From Rhizobiales bacterium 32-66-11 (GTDB lineage: Bacteria; Pseudomonadota; Alphaproteobacteria; Rhizobiales; Xanthobacteraceae): a stretch of DNA of 64,000 nt. Below, piece by piece: positions 1 through 7,805 of the stretch. Under the pieces are notes generated by a model. The model had not been told where the DNA came from. It did not search any database and saw only the letters and a program-made list of their open reading frames with translations. The DNA is taken from assembly GCA_002304505.1 (NCBI GenBank), contig NCEH01000006.1, positions 1 through 64,000 on the forward strand, written 5' to 3'. The position numbers were made by a program, and so were the translations under genes. Each line of letters starts with the position of its first letter. Position 1 is the stretch's first letter.

Positions 1-1
1 G

Positions 2-328
2 ACGTATCGCCTCGTTCTCGAGGCCGAACCCGAGTCCAACGTGCTCCTGCGCCTCCTCGAACCCTTCGTCATCCATAACGTGCTGCCCGATCATCTCGAC
101 GTGGCACGCCTGGAGGATTGCATCAGCGTGGAACTGGTGTTCCGCGCGCCGCAGGCGATCGCGGAACGGCTCGAGGCCCGCATGCAGGCCATGGTGGGCG
201 TGCGCGACGCGCTGTGCGAACGCGTCGTGCCGCTTTCCCAGCGCTCCCCTGCCAAGCGCCCTCCCGCCCAGCCCCTCCTTGCCCAGCCCCCCCTGGCCCA
301 GCGCCGCGCCGCCGGCGTCGCGGCCTGA
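2..328 (+). CDS. C-terminal part of a small ACT-like domain protein
   Basis: The reading frame is open from the left edge and ends at a TGA at 326-328, so the start lies outside the window. About 108 residues are visible. The first 75 or so look like an ACT or ACT-like regulatory fold: a strand LVLEAEPESNVLLRLLEPF, then a loop, a strand SVELVF and a helix ending in a cysteine. The last 30 residues are a Pro/Ala/Arg-rich tail with a repeated PLAQ motif. The ACT reading is by fold impression only; no ligand residues can be assigned. The AEC carrier gene starts 11 bases further on and may be co-transcribed. Confidence 0.5.
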   Translation, partial: TYRLVLEAEPESNVLLRLLEPFVIHNVLPDHLDVARLEDCISVELVFRAPQAIAERLEARMQAMVGVRDALCERVVPLSQRSPAKRPPAQPLLAQPPLAQRRAAGVAA

Positions 329-338
329 CGGACCCGGC

Positions 339-1277
339 ATGGGCAGCATCATCGCCGATATCGCCATCGTCATCCTGCCGGTGTTCGGCATCGTGGCGAT
401 GGGGTTTGCGGCCGCGAAGACCCGGCTGATCTCGGACAAGGCGTCCGACGGCCTGGCCGAATATGTGTTCGGCCTCGCCGTGCCGATCCTGATCTTCAAG
501 ACCCTGAGCGAATCCAAGATGCCGGATGCTCAGCCCTGGGGCTATTGGATCGCCTATTTCACCGGCGCCTTCGTCGTGTTCGGCATCGCCATGGGGGTGG
601 CGCGCTATGTGTTCCACCGCAGCCATACCGAGGCGGTGATCCACGGCTTCTCGGCCGGGCAGGCCAATACGGTCTTTCTCGGCGTGCCGCTGATCCTGAA
701 AGCCTATGGCGAGGAAGGCGCGGTGCCGCTGTTCCTTTTGATCGCCATCCACCTGCCGATCATGCTGGTGGCGGCGACCGTGCTGGCCGAGGGCGGCTCC
801 GGCCTGACCTGGGTCACCGGCAAGCGGCTCGTGCGCACGCTCGCCTTCAATCCCATCCTGATCGGCATCTATGCCGGCGGGCTCGGGCGGGTGCTGGACA
901 TCCAGACCACCGGCGTCATCAAGCAGATCCTCGATCTCATGGCCGCCTCCGCCTCGCCCTGCGCCCTGGTCTCACTCGGGCTGGCGCTGAACCGCTACGG
1001 CATTTCCGGCGATCTCGGGCCGAGCACCTTCATCTCCTTCATGAAGCTGATGATCCATCCCCTGCTGGTCTATCTGCTCACTTTGGTGCTGCCCATGCCG
1101 CCGGTCTGGGCCGGGGTGGCGGTGCTGTTCGCGGCGATGCCGTGCGGCATCAATGCCTATCTGCTGGCCCAGCGCTACGGGGTCGGGGTGCATACCAGCG
1201 CGAGCGCGGTCTCGCTGTCCACCGTGCTCGGCCTGTTCACCATCGCCCTGTGGCTCTACGTGCTCGGCGTCGGCTGA
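339..1277 (+). CDS. AEC-family (auxin efflux carrier-like) permease
   Basis: 312 residues, the usual AEC length. The protein is almost wholly hydrophobic with about ten membrane segments, beginning with IADIAIVILPVFGIVAMGF right after the start. The mid-protein stretch with AGQANTVFLGVPL, the motif around GLAVPILIFKTL and the C-terminal AAMPCGINAYLLA are typical of the family, which exports small organic anions in an energy-dependent way. The ATG at 339 was chosen because the upstream in-frame residues are Pro/Ala-rich, overlap the preceding gene and would put a non-membrane extension before the first helix. The substrate is unknown. Inner membrane. Confidence 0.85.
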   Translation: MGSIIADIAIVILPVFGIVAMGFAAAKTRLISDKASDGLAEYVFGLAVPILIFKTLSESKMPDAQPWGYWIAYFTGAFVVFGIAMGVARYVFHRSHTEAVIHGFSAGQANTVFLGVPLILKAYGEEGAVPLFLLIAIHLPIMLVAATVLAEGGSGLTWVTGKRLVRTLAFNPILIGIYAGGLGRVLDIQTTGVIKQILDLMAASASPCALVSLGLALNRYGISGDLGPSTFISFMKLMIHPLLVYLLTLVLPMPPVWAGVAVLFAAMPCGINAYLLAQRYGVGVHTSASAVSLSTVLGLFTIALWLYVLGVG

Positions 1278-1334
1278 GGACGCGGTCGCCGGGGTGCGGG
1301 GTTTTGGGGTGCGGTTGGGCGCCTGGCTCTGTCG

Positions 1335-1458
1335 GCGAAGTTCGCGCGAAACGTTCGCCCGAAATGGCGGTTTGGTCCACGGAGAGGGCACGGCGAAGCG
1401 CCAGGAAACCGCTCTTCGTCCGCGCTAAGCCATTGTTTCACGTGAAACATTTTTGGGA
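1335..1458. repeat. parS-bearing inverted repeat, copy A
   Basis: A segment of about 124 bases ending in a perfect parS. It aligns, in inverted orientation, with 60254-60376 at roughly 84% identity by hand (about 17 mismatches and 3 single-base gaps). Shared blocks include CGCCCGAAA, CGGTTTGGTCC, AAGCGCC and TTCGTCCGCGCTAA. It lies between the AEC gene and the 3' end of gluQ and contains no convincing gene. Confidence 0.8.
1434..1449. promoter_or_regulatory. parS: parS centromere-like site (ParB binding), copy 1
   Basis: The 16-base perfect palindrome TGTTTCACGTGAAACA is exactly the canonical chromosomal parS bound by ParB/Spo0J. It is intergenic, which fits most known parS sites. In most bacteria parS sites cluster within the origin-proximal part of the chromosome, so this suggests an origin-proximal location. 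No parA or parB gene is in the window. Confidence 0.9.
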
Positions 1459-1494
1459 AAGCGCGGGGCCTCGGGCGGTTTTTCGCAGAACCCG

Positions 1495-2370
1495 CTAAGC
1501 GGAAAGGCCGAGCCGCCGCCGGATATCGGCCGCTCCCTCGCCCGCCTGCCGCAGATAGTCCAGGCTCGCCGCCCCCTCGCTTTTCGAGAGCTTGCGCCCA
1601 TCCGCCCCCAGCACCAGGCGATGATGGTGATAGACCGGCGCCGCAAGCCCCAGCAGCTCCTGCAACACCCGGTGTACCGAAGTCGCCGCGAACAGGTCCC
1701 GCCCGCGGATCACATGGCTGATGGCCTGCGCCGCATCGTCCAGCACCACGGCGAGATGGTAGCTCGCCGGCACATCCTTGCGCGCCACCACCACATCGCC
1801 CCAGGCGGCCGGATCCGCCGCTTGGAGAAAAGCAGCGCCGAGCGGGGTTTCGCGGGCTTCGCTCCAGGCGAGCGGCGCGCCGATCCGCGCCAGGGCGGCG
1901 GCCATGTCCAGCCGCAGCACGAACGGGGCGCCTTCGGAGCGCAGGCGGTTGCGTTCGGCCTGCGTCATGGTGTGCCGCGCGAACGGATAGAGCGGCGCCC
2001 CGTCGGGATCACGCGGCCAGGGCGCTTCTGCTTCCTTTTGCGCGACCGCATGGGCGATCTGCGCCCGGCTTTCGAACGCGGGATAGAGCAAGCCTTCCCG
2101 CGCCAGCCGGTCCAGCGCCTCGGCATAGAAGGCGAGATGCTCCGATTGCCGGCGGGGCGCGGCGGCGGGAAGAATGCCGAGCCAGTCCAGATCCTCACGG
2201 ATCGCCTGTTCGAAAGCGGGGCGGGATCGGGTGGCGTCGATGTCCTCGATGCGCAACAGAAAGTCGCCGCCCGCCTCCGCCGCCGCATCGGCATTGAGGA
2301 AGGCGGACAAGGCATGGCCCAGATGCAGGCGGCCATTGGGACTGGGGGCGAAGCGGCAGACGAAGCGCAT
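1495..2370 (-). CDS. gluQ: Glutamyl-Q tRNA(Asp) synthetase
   Basis: 291 residues, the right size for GluQ-RS, the truncated glutamyl-tRNA synthetase paralogue that attaches glutamate to queuosine in tRNA(Asp). The class I signature FAPSPNGRLHLGHALSAF (HLGH, residues about 8-25) and the KMSKS-like KLSKS near residue 260 are both present, and the anticodon-binding domain is absent as expected. Oddity: the zinc site of the Escherichia coli enzyme (C-x-C ... C) is replaced here by YPAFESRAQ, and the only cysteine in the protein is residue 5. It faces the next gene divergently; parS copy 1 lies just beyond its 3' end. Confidence 0.88.
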   Translation of the reverse strand: MRFVCRFAPSPNGRLHLGHALSAFLNADAAAEAGGDFLLRIEDIDATRSRPAFEQAIREDLDWLGILPAAAPRRQSEHLAFYAEALDRLAREGLLYPAFESRAQIAHAVAQKEAEAPWPRDPDGAPLYPFARHTMTQAERNRLRSEGAPFVLRLDMAAALARIGAPLAWSEARETPLGAAFLQAADPAAWGDVVVARKDVPASYHLAVVLDDAAQAISHVIRGRDLFAATSVHRVLQELLGLAAPVYHHHRLVLGADGRKLSKSEGAASLDYLRQAGEGAADIRRRLGLSA

Positions 2371-2421
2371 GGGACACGTGAAACGGTGGGCAGGAAACGG
2401 AGGGGCAGGAAACGGATGGGG

Positions 2422-2463
2422 CAGGATTTAGGGCGCAGGATTTATGGCGCAGGATTTACGACC
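2422..2463. repeat. Short tandem repeat, 14 bp x 3
   Basis: Three consecutive units of CAGGATTTANGGCG (2422-2435, 2436-2449 and an imperfect 2450-2463), preceded by two copies of GGCAGGAAACGGA. It lies in the divergent gap between gluQ and the DNA glycosylase gene. No function can be assigned. Confidence 0.6.
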
Positions 2464-2600
2464 TGTCGCGCACCGTGAATGCTGACGGGCGATGCCATCC
2501 GGCGCAGGCGCTGGCCAAGGACACCCTGGCCAATCCCGCGAAGCGATGATTTCATCCCGCCCGACCCGCCGCGGGCGGATGGCTTGAGGACCAAGGCGCC

Positions 2601-3290
2601 ATGACCGACCCTGCCCCCCTCGGCCCGCTCACGGCACCCGAAAACGAACCGCGACTGGAGTGTCAGGCGGATTTCGACCACGCCCTCGACCGGCTTCTGG
2701 CCCTCGACCCGCGCCTCGGTCCGCTGGTGGATTTCGCCGGCCGCCCGGCCCTGCGGCGCCGCGCGCCAGGATTCGCGGGGATGGTGGCGATCGTGGTCGC
2801 GCAGCAATTGTCGGTCGCCGCCGCCCGCTCCATCTCCGCGCGCCTTGATCTCCTGTTCGGCGGGCCGGCAACCCCCGAGGCGCTCCTGGCGGCTTCGGCG
2901 GAAAGCCTGCGCGCCGCCGGCCTTTCCGCGCCGAAGATCCGCACCCTCACCGGCATCGCCCGCGACCTCGTGTCCGGCGCGGTGGATCTCGACGCGGTGG
3001 CGCATATGGAGGCGGACGCGGCGGCGGCCTATCTCACCAAGCTTCCCGGCATCGGCCTGTGGAGCGCCGACATTTATCTCCTGTTCTGCCTCGGCCGTGC
3101 GGACGCCTTCCCGCATGGCGATCTGGCGTTGCAGGTCGCCGCCGGCGAAGCGTTCGAACTGCCGGGCCGCGCCTCGGCGGTGGGGCTATGGGCGATCGCC
3201 GAGGACTGGCGGCCCTATCGCGGCGTGGCGGCGCAGGTGCTGTGGGCCTATTATGGCGCGCGGCGCGCCCGCACCGGCGTTCCCACCTGA
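2601..3290 (+). CDS. DNA-3-methyladenine glycosylase II (AlkA-type, HhH-GPD)
   Basis: 229 residues. The helix-hairpin-helix LPGIGLWSADIYL (about 148-160) is followed by a Gly/Pro loop and the catalytic aspartate of PHGDLAL (Asp174), the HhH-GPD arrangement of base-excision glycosylases that remove alkylated purines. The substrate-side motif VAQQLSVAAARSI (about 66-78) matches the family. There is no Ada-type N-terminal domain, so this is the stand-alone form. It is followed 27 bases later by an esterase gene on the same strand, probably in one transcript. Confidence 0.88.
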   Translation: MTDPAPLGPLTAPENEPRLECQADFDHALDRLLALDPRLGPLVDFAGRPALRRRAPGFAGMVAIVVAQQLSVAAARSISARLDLLFGGPATPEALLAASAESLRAAGLSAPKIRTLTGIARDLVSGAVDLDAVAHMEADAAAAYLTKLPGIGLWSADIYLLFCLGRADAFPHGDLALQVAAGEAFELPGRASAVGLWAIAEDWRPYRGVAAQVLWAYYGARRARTGVPT

Positions 3291-3317
3291 GACCTTCCCA
3301 CCTAAGGCTTCCCGCTC

Positions 3318-3971
3318 ATGCCCGTCCTGGATAGCCCCCGCCTGCCGCCCCGTTCGGGCGGCGCGCCCGATTCGCTGGTCATCCTGCTGCACGGCTATGG
3401 CGCCGACGGGCGGGACCTGATCGATCTCGGCAGCGCCTGGGCGGAGCTGCTGCCGGACACCGCCTTCGTCTCGCCCCACGCGCCGGACCCGTGCGAGGGC
3501 GCGCCCATGGGGCGGCAATGGTTTCCGCTCGGCGACATGGACCCGCACGACATGGTGCGCGGCGTGGCGAGCGCAGCCCCCGCCCTTCATCGCCTGATCC
3601 AGAGCGAATTGCAGCGGGCCCGCCTGCCCGCGAGCCGCCTCGCGCTGGTGGGCTTCAGCCAGGGCTGCATGATGGCGCTGTCGGTGGCGCTGGCCATGCC
3701 GCAGCCGCCCGCCGCCGTGGTGGGCTATTCGGGGCTATGGGTTCCCGAGCCCAATGCCGCAGCGGGCGCCACCGCGCCGCCGATCCTGCTGGTGCACGGC
3801 ACCGACGACACGCTGATTCCCGTCCAGGCCTTGTTCCAATCGGGGTTCGGGCTCGCGGGCGCCGGCATTCCCGTCGAGTGGCATCTCAGCCACGGCCTCG
3901 GCCACGGGATCGACGACACCGGCCTTGCCCACGGCGGCCTGTTCCTCGCCCAGCGGCTCGCCGCCGCTTGA
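3318..3971 (+). CDS. Carboxylesterase/phospholipase-type alpha/beta hydrolase
   Basis: 217 residues, matching the small cytoplasmic esterases related to YpfH and acyl-protein thioesterase. The oxyanion-hole HGYGADGRDL, nucleophile elbow GFSQG (Ser114), acid residue in HGTDD (Asp163 or 164) and catalytic histidine in GLGHGI (His196) give a complete triad. No signal peptide is seen. It follows the DNA glycosylase gene closely. The physiological ester is unknown. Confidence 0.87.
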   Translation: MPVLDSPRLPPRSGGAPDSLVILLHGYGADGRDLIDLGSAWAELLPDTAFVSPHAPDPCEGAPMGRQWFPLGDMDPHDMVRGVASAAPALHRLIQSELQRARLPASRLALVGFSQGCMMALSVALAMPQPPAAVVGYSGLWVPEPNAAAGATAPPILLVHGTDDTLIPVQALFQSGFGLAGAGIPVEWHLSHGLGHGIDDTGLAHGGLFLAQRLAAA

Positions 3972-4082
3972 GGCCGGTTCACCAGATGGCTTCACAAGAA
4001 TGACACGGAGAATATAGAGTATCGCGGCGCACCGGGCAGGCTTGGTTTGATTCGGTGCCATGGAGGGCGAGGAGTTCGATCC

Positions 4083-4640
4083 TTGACCGCTGCGTTACCA
4101 TCTGGGGCTTGGCCGGCGCTGGTGCTCAATGCGGACTACCGTCCGCTGAGCTACTATCCGCTGTCTGTCTGGTGCTGGCAGGATGCCATCAAGGCGGTGT
4201 TCCTCGACCGCGTGAACATCGTCGAATATTACGACAAGGCGGTGCGAAGTCCGGGCATAGAAATCCGGCTTCCGAGCGTGCTGTCGTTACGCACTTTCGT
4301 AAAGCCCGCCCGGCACCCCGCTTTCACCCGCTTCAACGTTTTCCTGCGCGATCGCTTCACCTGCCAATATTGCGGCTCGCGCGACGATCTCACCTTCGAT
4401 CACCTCATTCCGCGCTCCCGCGGCGGCCAGACAACCTGGGATAATGTGGTGACGGCGTGCTCGCCGTGTAATTTGCGCAAGGGCAGCGACATGCCGGCGC
4501 ATTCGGGCATGTGGCCCCACCAGGTGCCGTTCCAGCCCACCGTGCACGATCTGCACCAGAACGGCCGCCACTTCCCGCCCAATTATCTGCACGAGAGCTG
4601 GCTCGATTATCTCTATTGGGATACCGAACTGGAGCCGTAG
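4083..4640 (+). CDS. HNH endonuclease family protein
   Basis: 185 residues from the TTG at 4083, chosen because GAGGAG lies about 8 bases upstream; a second in-frame TTG at 4047 has no such site. The HNH module is complete: CQYC, then DHLIPRSRGG, a Trp/Asn/Val strand, then CSPCN, giving four zinc cysteines and the catalytic His of DH. The N-terminal region with ADYRPLSYYPLSVW and the Tyr/Trp-rich tail are typical of a conserved, free-standing alphaproteobacterial HNH protein. There is no restriction or phage context. Its role in the cell is unknown. Confidence 0.85.
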   Translation: MTAALPSGAWPALVLNADYRPLSYYPLSVWCWQDAIKAVFLDRVNIVEYYDKAVRSPGIEIRLPSVLSLRTFVKPARHPAFTRFNVFLRDRFTCQYCGSRDDLTFDHLIPRSRGGQTTWDNVVTACSPCNLRKGSDMPAHSGMWPHQVPFQPTVHDLHQNGRHFPPNYLHESWLDYLYWDTELEP

Positions 4641-4649
4641 GGTCCGGTC

Positions 4650-5177
4650 TCAGGCCGCCATCACGCGGCGCACCGCACCCCGGCCGCGCAGGCCGATCAG
4701 CGCGACCCCCGCAAGGCCGAGGGCGATCAGCGCGTTCCAGCCGGCCATGGAAATCCCCATCAGGCGCCAGGCCGCTTCGTCGCAGCGGGGCACATGGGCG
4801 GTCTTGAGGGCGGACATAATGTCGCTGACCACCAGCGGCGTGCCCGAGGTGCAGGCGGTCGGCCCCTGCCAGAATCGCCATTCCACCCCGGCATGAAAGA
4901 TCGCAATCCCCGCATCCACCAGCATCAGCAGCGCCAGCACCGCGAGCCCTGCCCGCGCAAGCCGGGCCCAGCCGCGATGGGCGGCATAGGCCGAAAGCAG
5001 GCCGATGGGAATTGCCGCATAATAGGGAAGACGCTGGTCGAGGCACAGGGGACACGGGGCAAGTCCCACCACCAGCTGGAAATACCAAGCCGCGGCAAGG
5101 GCCGCCGCCGCGCCGGCGGACACCACCAGGCAAGCCGTGATCGGCGCGCGCAGATCGATCAAATGCGTGGTCCTCAT
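4650..5177 (-). CDS. dsbB: Disulfide bond formation protein B
   Basis: 175 residues, four membrane segments. DsbB passes electrons from DsbA to quinone. The first periplasmic cysteine pair is in PCPLC (Cys42/Cys45), followed by an Arg two positions after LDQ that is typical of the quinone-side residue; the second pair is Cys109 (TACTSG) and Cys132 (PRCDE). The ATG at 5175-5177 was chosen because the upstream in-frame residues are Arg-rich and non-membrane. It is convergent with the HNH gene and divergent from irr. Confidence 0.92.
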   Translation of the reverse strand: MRTTHLIDLRAPITACLVVSAGAAAALAAAWYFQLVVGLAPCPLCLDQRLPYYAAIPIGLLSAYAAHRGWARLARAGLAVLALLMLVDAGIAIFHAGVEWRFWQGPTACTSGTPLVVSDIMSALKTAHVPRCDEAAWRLMGISMAGWNALIALGLAGVALIGLRGRGAVRRVMAA

Positions 5178-5265
5178 GTCAGCATGCGGTCGCCGAGACC
5201 GCCGTTGCGAAGCCTTGCAATGGCGCGCGCCAGGGGCGCAAGTCACAAGCAAGGCATTGGTGTCA

Positions 5266-5298
5266 TTGACTTACATTAGTACAGCTACAATCTATAAT
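5266..5298 (+). promoter_or_regulatory. Possible irr promoter
   Basis: In the otherwise GC-rich dsbB-irr gap an AT-rich stretch holds a perfect TATAAT at 5293-5298. Upstream, TTGACT (5266-5271) is 21 bases away, but the overlapping TTACAT (5271-5276) gives 16 bases. The predicted leader to the irr ATG is about 100 bases. I see no clear iron-control-element dyad. Sequence match only. Confidence 0.4.
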
Positions 5299-5406
5299 AG
5301 TGGCAATTCGCGGCGCGATCCGCTATTGAGATTGATCAGCGCCTTCCGGAGCCTTGTACCGCTGCCGCTAAGGCCATGTGTTTCATTGAAGAGTGCAGAA
5401 CCGCCG

Positions 5407-5958
5407 ATGTCCGACATGTCCCGCTTCAGAGCCAGCCTCACGAGCCCTGCCGTCGCCCCTCGCGGCACGGCGGAGGACGGTGACGCGGTGCTGCCGGTGG
5501 CCCAGCTGCGCGATATCTCATCCACGCGTCGCACCGGCTGCCCGTTCCATGACGTGCGCGAGATGCTGCGCGAAGTGGGCCTGCGGCCGACCCGCCAGCG
5601 GCTCGCCCTCGGCTGGCTGTTGTTCGCCAAGGGCGACCGCCACGTGACGGCGGAAATGCTGCATGAAGAGGCCATCCGCGCCCGCTTCCCGGTCTCGCTC
5701 GCCACCGTCTACAACACCTTGCACCAGTTCACCGAAGTGGACCTGCTGCGCGAGGTGGCGGTGGACGGCTCCAAGACCTATTTCGACACCAACGCGTCGG
5801 ACCATCACCACTTCTATGTGGAAGGCCATAACGAGCTGGTGGATATTCCGACCGCCCATGTGGGCGTCGACCGCCTGCCCGAGCCGCCGGAAGGTTTCGA
5901 GGTTGCGCGCGTGGACGTGGTCGTGCGCCTGCGCCGCAAGGCGATCGGCAAGGGCTGA
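5407..5958 (+). CDS. irr: Iron response regulator Irr (Fur family)
   Basis: 183 residues. Irr is the rhizobial Fur-type repressor/activator that senses heme and controls heme synthesis and iron uptake. The N-terminal heme regulatory motif RTGCPFHDV (Cys45-Pro46) and the histidine run DHHHF (133-135), both marks of Irr, are present. The winged-helix part (REVGLRPTRQRLALGWLLF) and dimerisation segment follow. The start at 5407 is an ATG; a second ATG lies nine bases on. It is followed by a strong intrinsic terminator, so it is a single-gene unit. In the cell it would be cytoplasmic, DNA-bound and degraded upon heme binding, as known for Bradyrhizobium Irr. Confidence 0.93.
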   Translation: MSDMSRFRASLTSPAVAPRGTAEDGDAVLPVAQLRDISSTRRTGCPFHDVREMLREVGLRPTRQRLALGWLLFAKGDRHVTAEMLHEEAIRARFPVSLATVYNTLHQFTEVDLLREVAVDGSKTYFDTNASDHHHFYVEGHNELVDIPTAHVGVDRLPEPPEGFEVARVDVVVRLRRKAIGKG

Positions 5959-5992
5959 GCGCCCCGAGCCCTCTCGCCCACCACAATTCAAG

Positions 5993-6016
5993 GCCCCCGC
6001 ACAGCGGGGGCTTTTT
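5993..6016 (+). terminator. Intrinsic terminator after irr
   Basis: An 8-bp perfect stem GCCCCCGC/GCGGGGGC with an ACA loop is followed by five T residues. It begins 34 bases after the irr stop codon. Confidence 0.9.
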
Positions 6017-6084
6017 CGTTTGAGACGACGCGCCCGGCAGGCCGACGCGCCCCGCAGGCCGGCGCAAACAGCGCCAGGGCCGCC

Positions 6085-6621
6085 TCACTCCACCTTTTCG
6101 CCGGGATAGACCCCCCACAGATCGCCCTGTTCGATAAAGCCGTCGAAGCCGGGGCCGGTGATGCGGCACCATTTTCCATCGCAGGATTTCACGGACGCAA
6201 GGACCCTGGGCTCCAGCTGCGCGGTGGCCCGTGCGCTGGCATCCGCGCTCGCGCGCAGCACCGCCGTGCCGCTCTTCAGCCAAGGCGACACCAGCGCCGT
6301 GCGGCGGCCCGAGAGCATGGAATGATAGACCCAGCCCTCCGAGCCATCCACGTCGCGGATGCGGCGCCAGGTCTCGAACTCGGCGGTGACCTCCACCGGC
6401 AGGCCGGCGCGCGAGAAGATCCAGGAGACGTCCTGATCCTTGTTGGGCCCGGTGCGCACATTCACCTTGTCGGCCTTCAGCGAGACGAAGCGCGGCACCG
6501 GCAGGCCGCTTCCGGAATCGTCCGCCGCACGGGCCGCACCAGTGAGGGAAGTGGCGGCCAACACCAGCAGGAGAGCCATCGCGCGTGCCGAAAGGGACTG
6601 ACGTTTGCTCGCCTGCATCAT
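6085..6621 (-). CDS. Exported SH3-domain protein
   Basis: 178 residues. A signal peptide (SARAMALLLVLAATSLTGAARA, cleavage after ARA) is followed by two bacterial SH3-like domains: the first has the typical KADKVNVRTGPN start and ends in GWVYHSML; the second, weaker one ends in GFIEQGDLWGVYPGE. Such proteins bind peptidoglycan or stabilise envelope enzymes. The start at 6621 (or the adjacent ATG at 6618) was chosen since it places the signal peptide at the N terminus; a longer in-frame start at 6702 would bury it. Divergent from the dehydrogenase gene. Confidence 0.8.
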   Translation of the reverse strand: MMQASKRQSLSARAMALLLVLAATSLTGAARAADDSGSGLPVPRFVSLKADKVNVRTGPNKDQDVSWIFSRAGLPVEVTAEFETWRRIRDVDGSEGWVYHSMLSGRRTALVSPWLKSGTAVLRASADASARATAQLEPRVLASVKSCDGKWCRITGPGFDGFIEQGDLWGVYPGEKVE

Positions 6622-6773
6622 CCGCTGATCCTCTCCGCTCAGTGAAATCGCGTGCCTGAAGTGCGCCTGCACCCGCACATCGTCAAGGGTCGCCATGCGC
6701 ATACCCTTTGTGTTTCCTCGTCTGTCTGCTAGACGGGACGAGAAGGGTTAAAAAACCGGGAACGGGGAAGATT

Positions 6774-7775
6774 ATGGCGCGTCGCAAACCCCTCGTTGTC
6801 GTCACGCGGAAGCTGCCTGACACGGTCGAGACGCGGATGCGCGAACTGTTTGACGCGCGTCTGAACGTCGATGACGTGCCCATGGACCACGCCGCTCTGG
6901 TGGAGGCCGTGCGCACCGCGGACGTGCTCGTGCCCACCGTGACCGACAAGATCGATTCGGCCGTGATGTCGCAGGCGGGTGAGAATCTGCGCCTCATCGC
7001 CAGCTTCTCCAACGGCGTCGATCACATCGACGTGGCCAGCGCGCTGGCGCGGGGCATCACCGTCACCAATACCCCCGGCGTCCTCACCGAGGACACCGCC
7101 GACATGACCATGGCGCTGATTCTCGCCGTGCCGCGCCGGCTGGCCGAGGGCGCGCAGATCATCACCTCCGATCCGGAGGAATGGAACGGCTGGGCGCCTA
7201 CCTGGATGCTCGGCCGGCGGATCTGGGGCAAGCGCCTCGGCATCGTCGGCATGGGTCGCATCGGCCAGGCGGTGGCGCGTCGCGCCAAGGCGTTCGGCCT
7301 GCAGATTCACTATCACAACCGCCGCCACCTGCCCGCCGCCACGGAAGAGGCGCTGGAAGCGACCTATTGGGACAGCCTCGACCAGATGCTGGCCCGCATG
7401 GACATCGTCTCCGTCAATTGCCCGCACACGCCGGCCACCTATCACCTGCTCTCGGCCCGCCGCCTCAAGCTGCTGAAGCCCGACGCCTATGTGGTGAACA
7501 CGGCGCGCGGCGAAGTGATCGACGAGAACGCCCTGACCCGCATGCTGGAAGCCGGCGAGATCGCGGGCGCGGGCCTCGACGTGTTCGAGCATGAGCCGGC
7601 TGTGAACCCCAAGCTCGTCAAGCTCGCCCGCCAGGGCAAGGTGGTGCTGCTGCCCCACATGGGCTCGGCGACGCTGGAAGGCCGCATCGACATGGGCGAG
7701 AAGGTCATCGTCAACATCAAGACCTTCATGGACGGCCACCGTCCGCCGGACCGCGTGCTGCCCTCCATGCTGTGA
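6774..7775 (+). CDS. D-2-hydroxyacid dehydrogenase, glyoxylate/hydroxypyruvate reductase type
   Basis: 333 residues, full length. The NAD(P)-binding motif GMGRIG (159-164) and the catalytic set Arg245 (VNTARG), Glu274 (FEHEP) and His295 (LLPHMGSAT) are all present. Arg168-Arg170 just after the Gly-rich loop and the HNRRH at 181-185, where NADPH enzymes carry basic residues, suggest NADPH preference; this is inference. The ATG at 6774 has GGGGAAG just upstream. The gene stops inside a long hairpin shared with the convergent moeB-like gene. Confidence 0.85.
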   Translation: MARRKPLVVVTRKLPDTVETRMRELFDARLNVDDVPMDHAALVEAVRTADVLVPTVTDKIDSAVMSQAGENLRLIASFSNGVDHIDVASALARGITVTNTPGVLTEDTADMTMALILAVPRRLAEGAQIITSDPEEWNGWAPTWMLGRRIWGKRLGIVGMGRIGQAVARRAKAFGLQIHYHNRRHLPAATEEALEATYWDSLDQMLARMDIVSVNCPHTPATYHLLSARRLKLLKPDAYVVNTARGEVIDENALTRMLEAGEIAGAGLDVFEHEPAVNPKLVKLARQGKVVLLPHMGSATLEGRIDMGEKVIVNIKTFMDGHRPPDRVLPSML

Positions 7776-7805
7776 GGGTGGTGGGGCCGGATCGGCCCCC
7801 CTCAC
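7772..7805. terminator. Convergent hairpin between two stop codons
   Basis: GTGAGGG and GGGGCC pair with GGCCCC and CCTCAC around a short loop, spanning both stop codons of the convergent genes. It lacks a T run, so factor-independent termination is uncertain; it could stabilise both 3' ends. Confidence 0.5.

Noticed and set aside
2370..2385. Degenerate parS-like palindrome (TGGGACACGTGAAACG) at the gluQ start
   Set aside because: Only 12 of 16 positions match and the left arm is poor; the two real sites are perfect and share a flank that is missing here.
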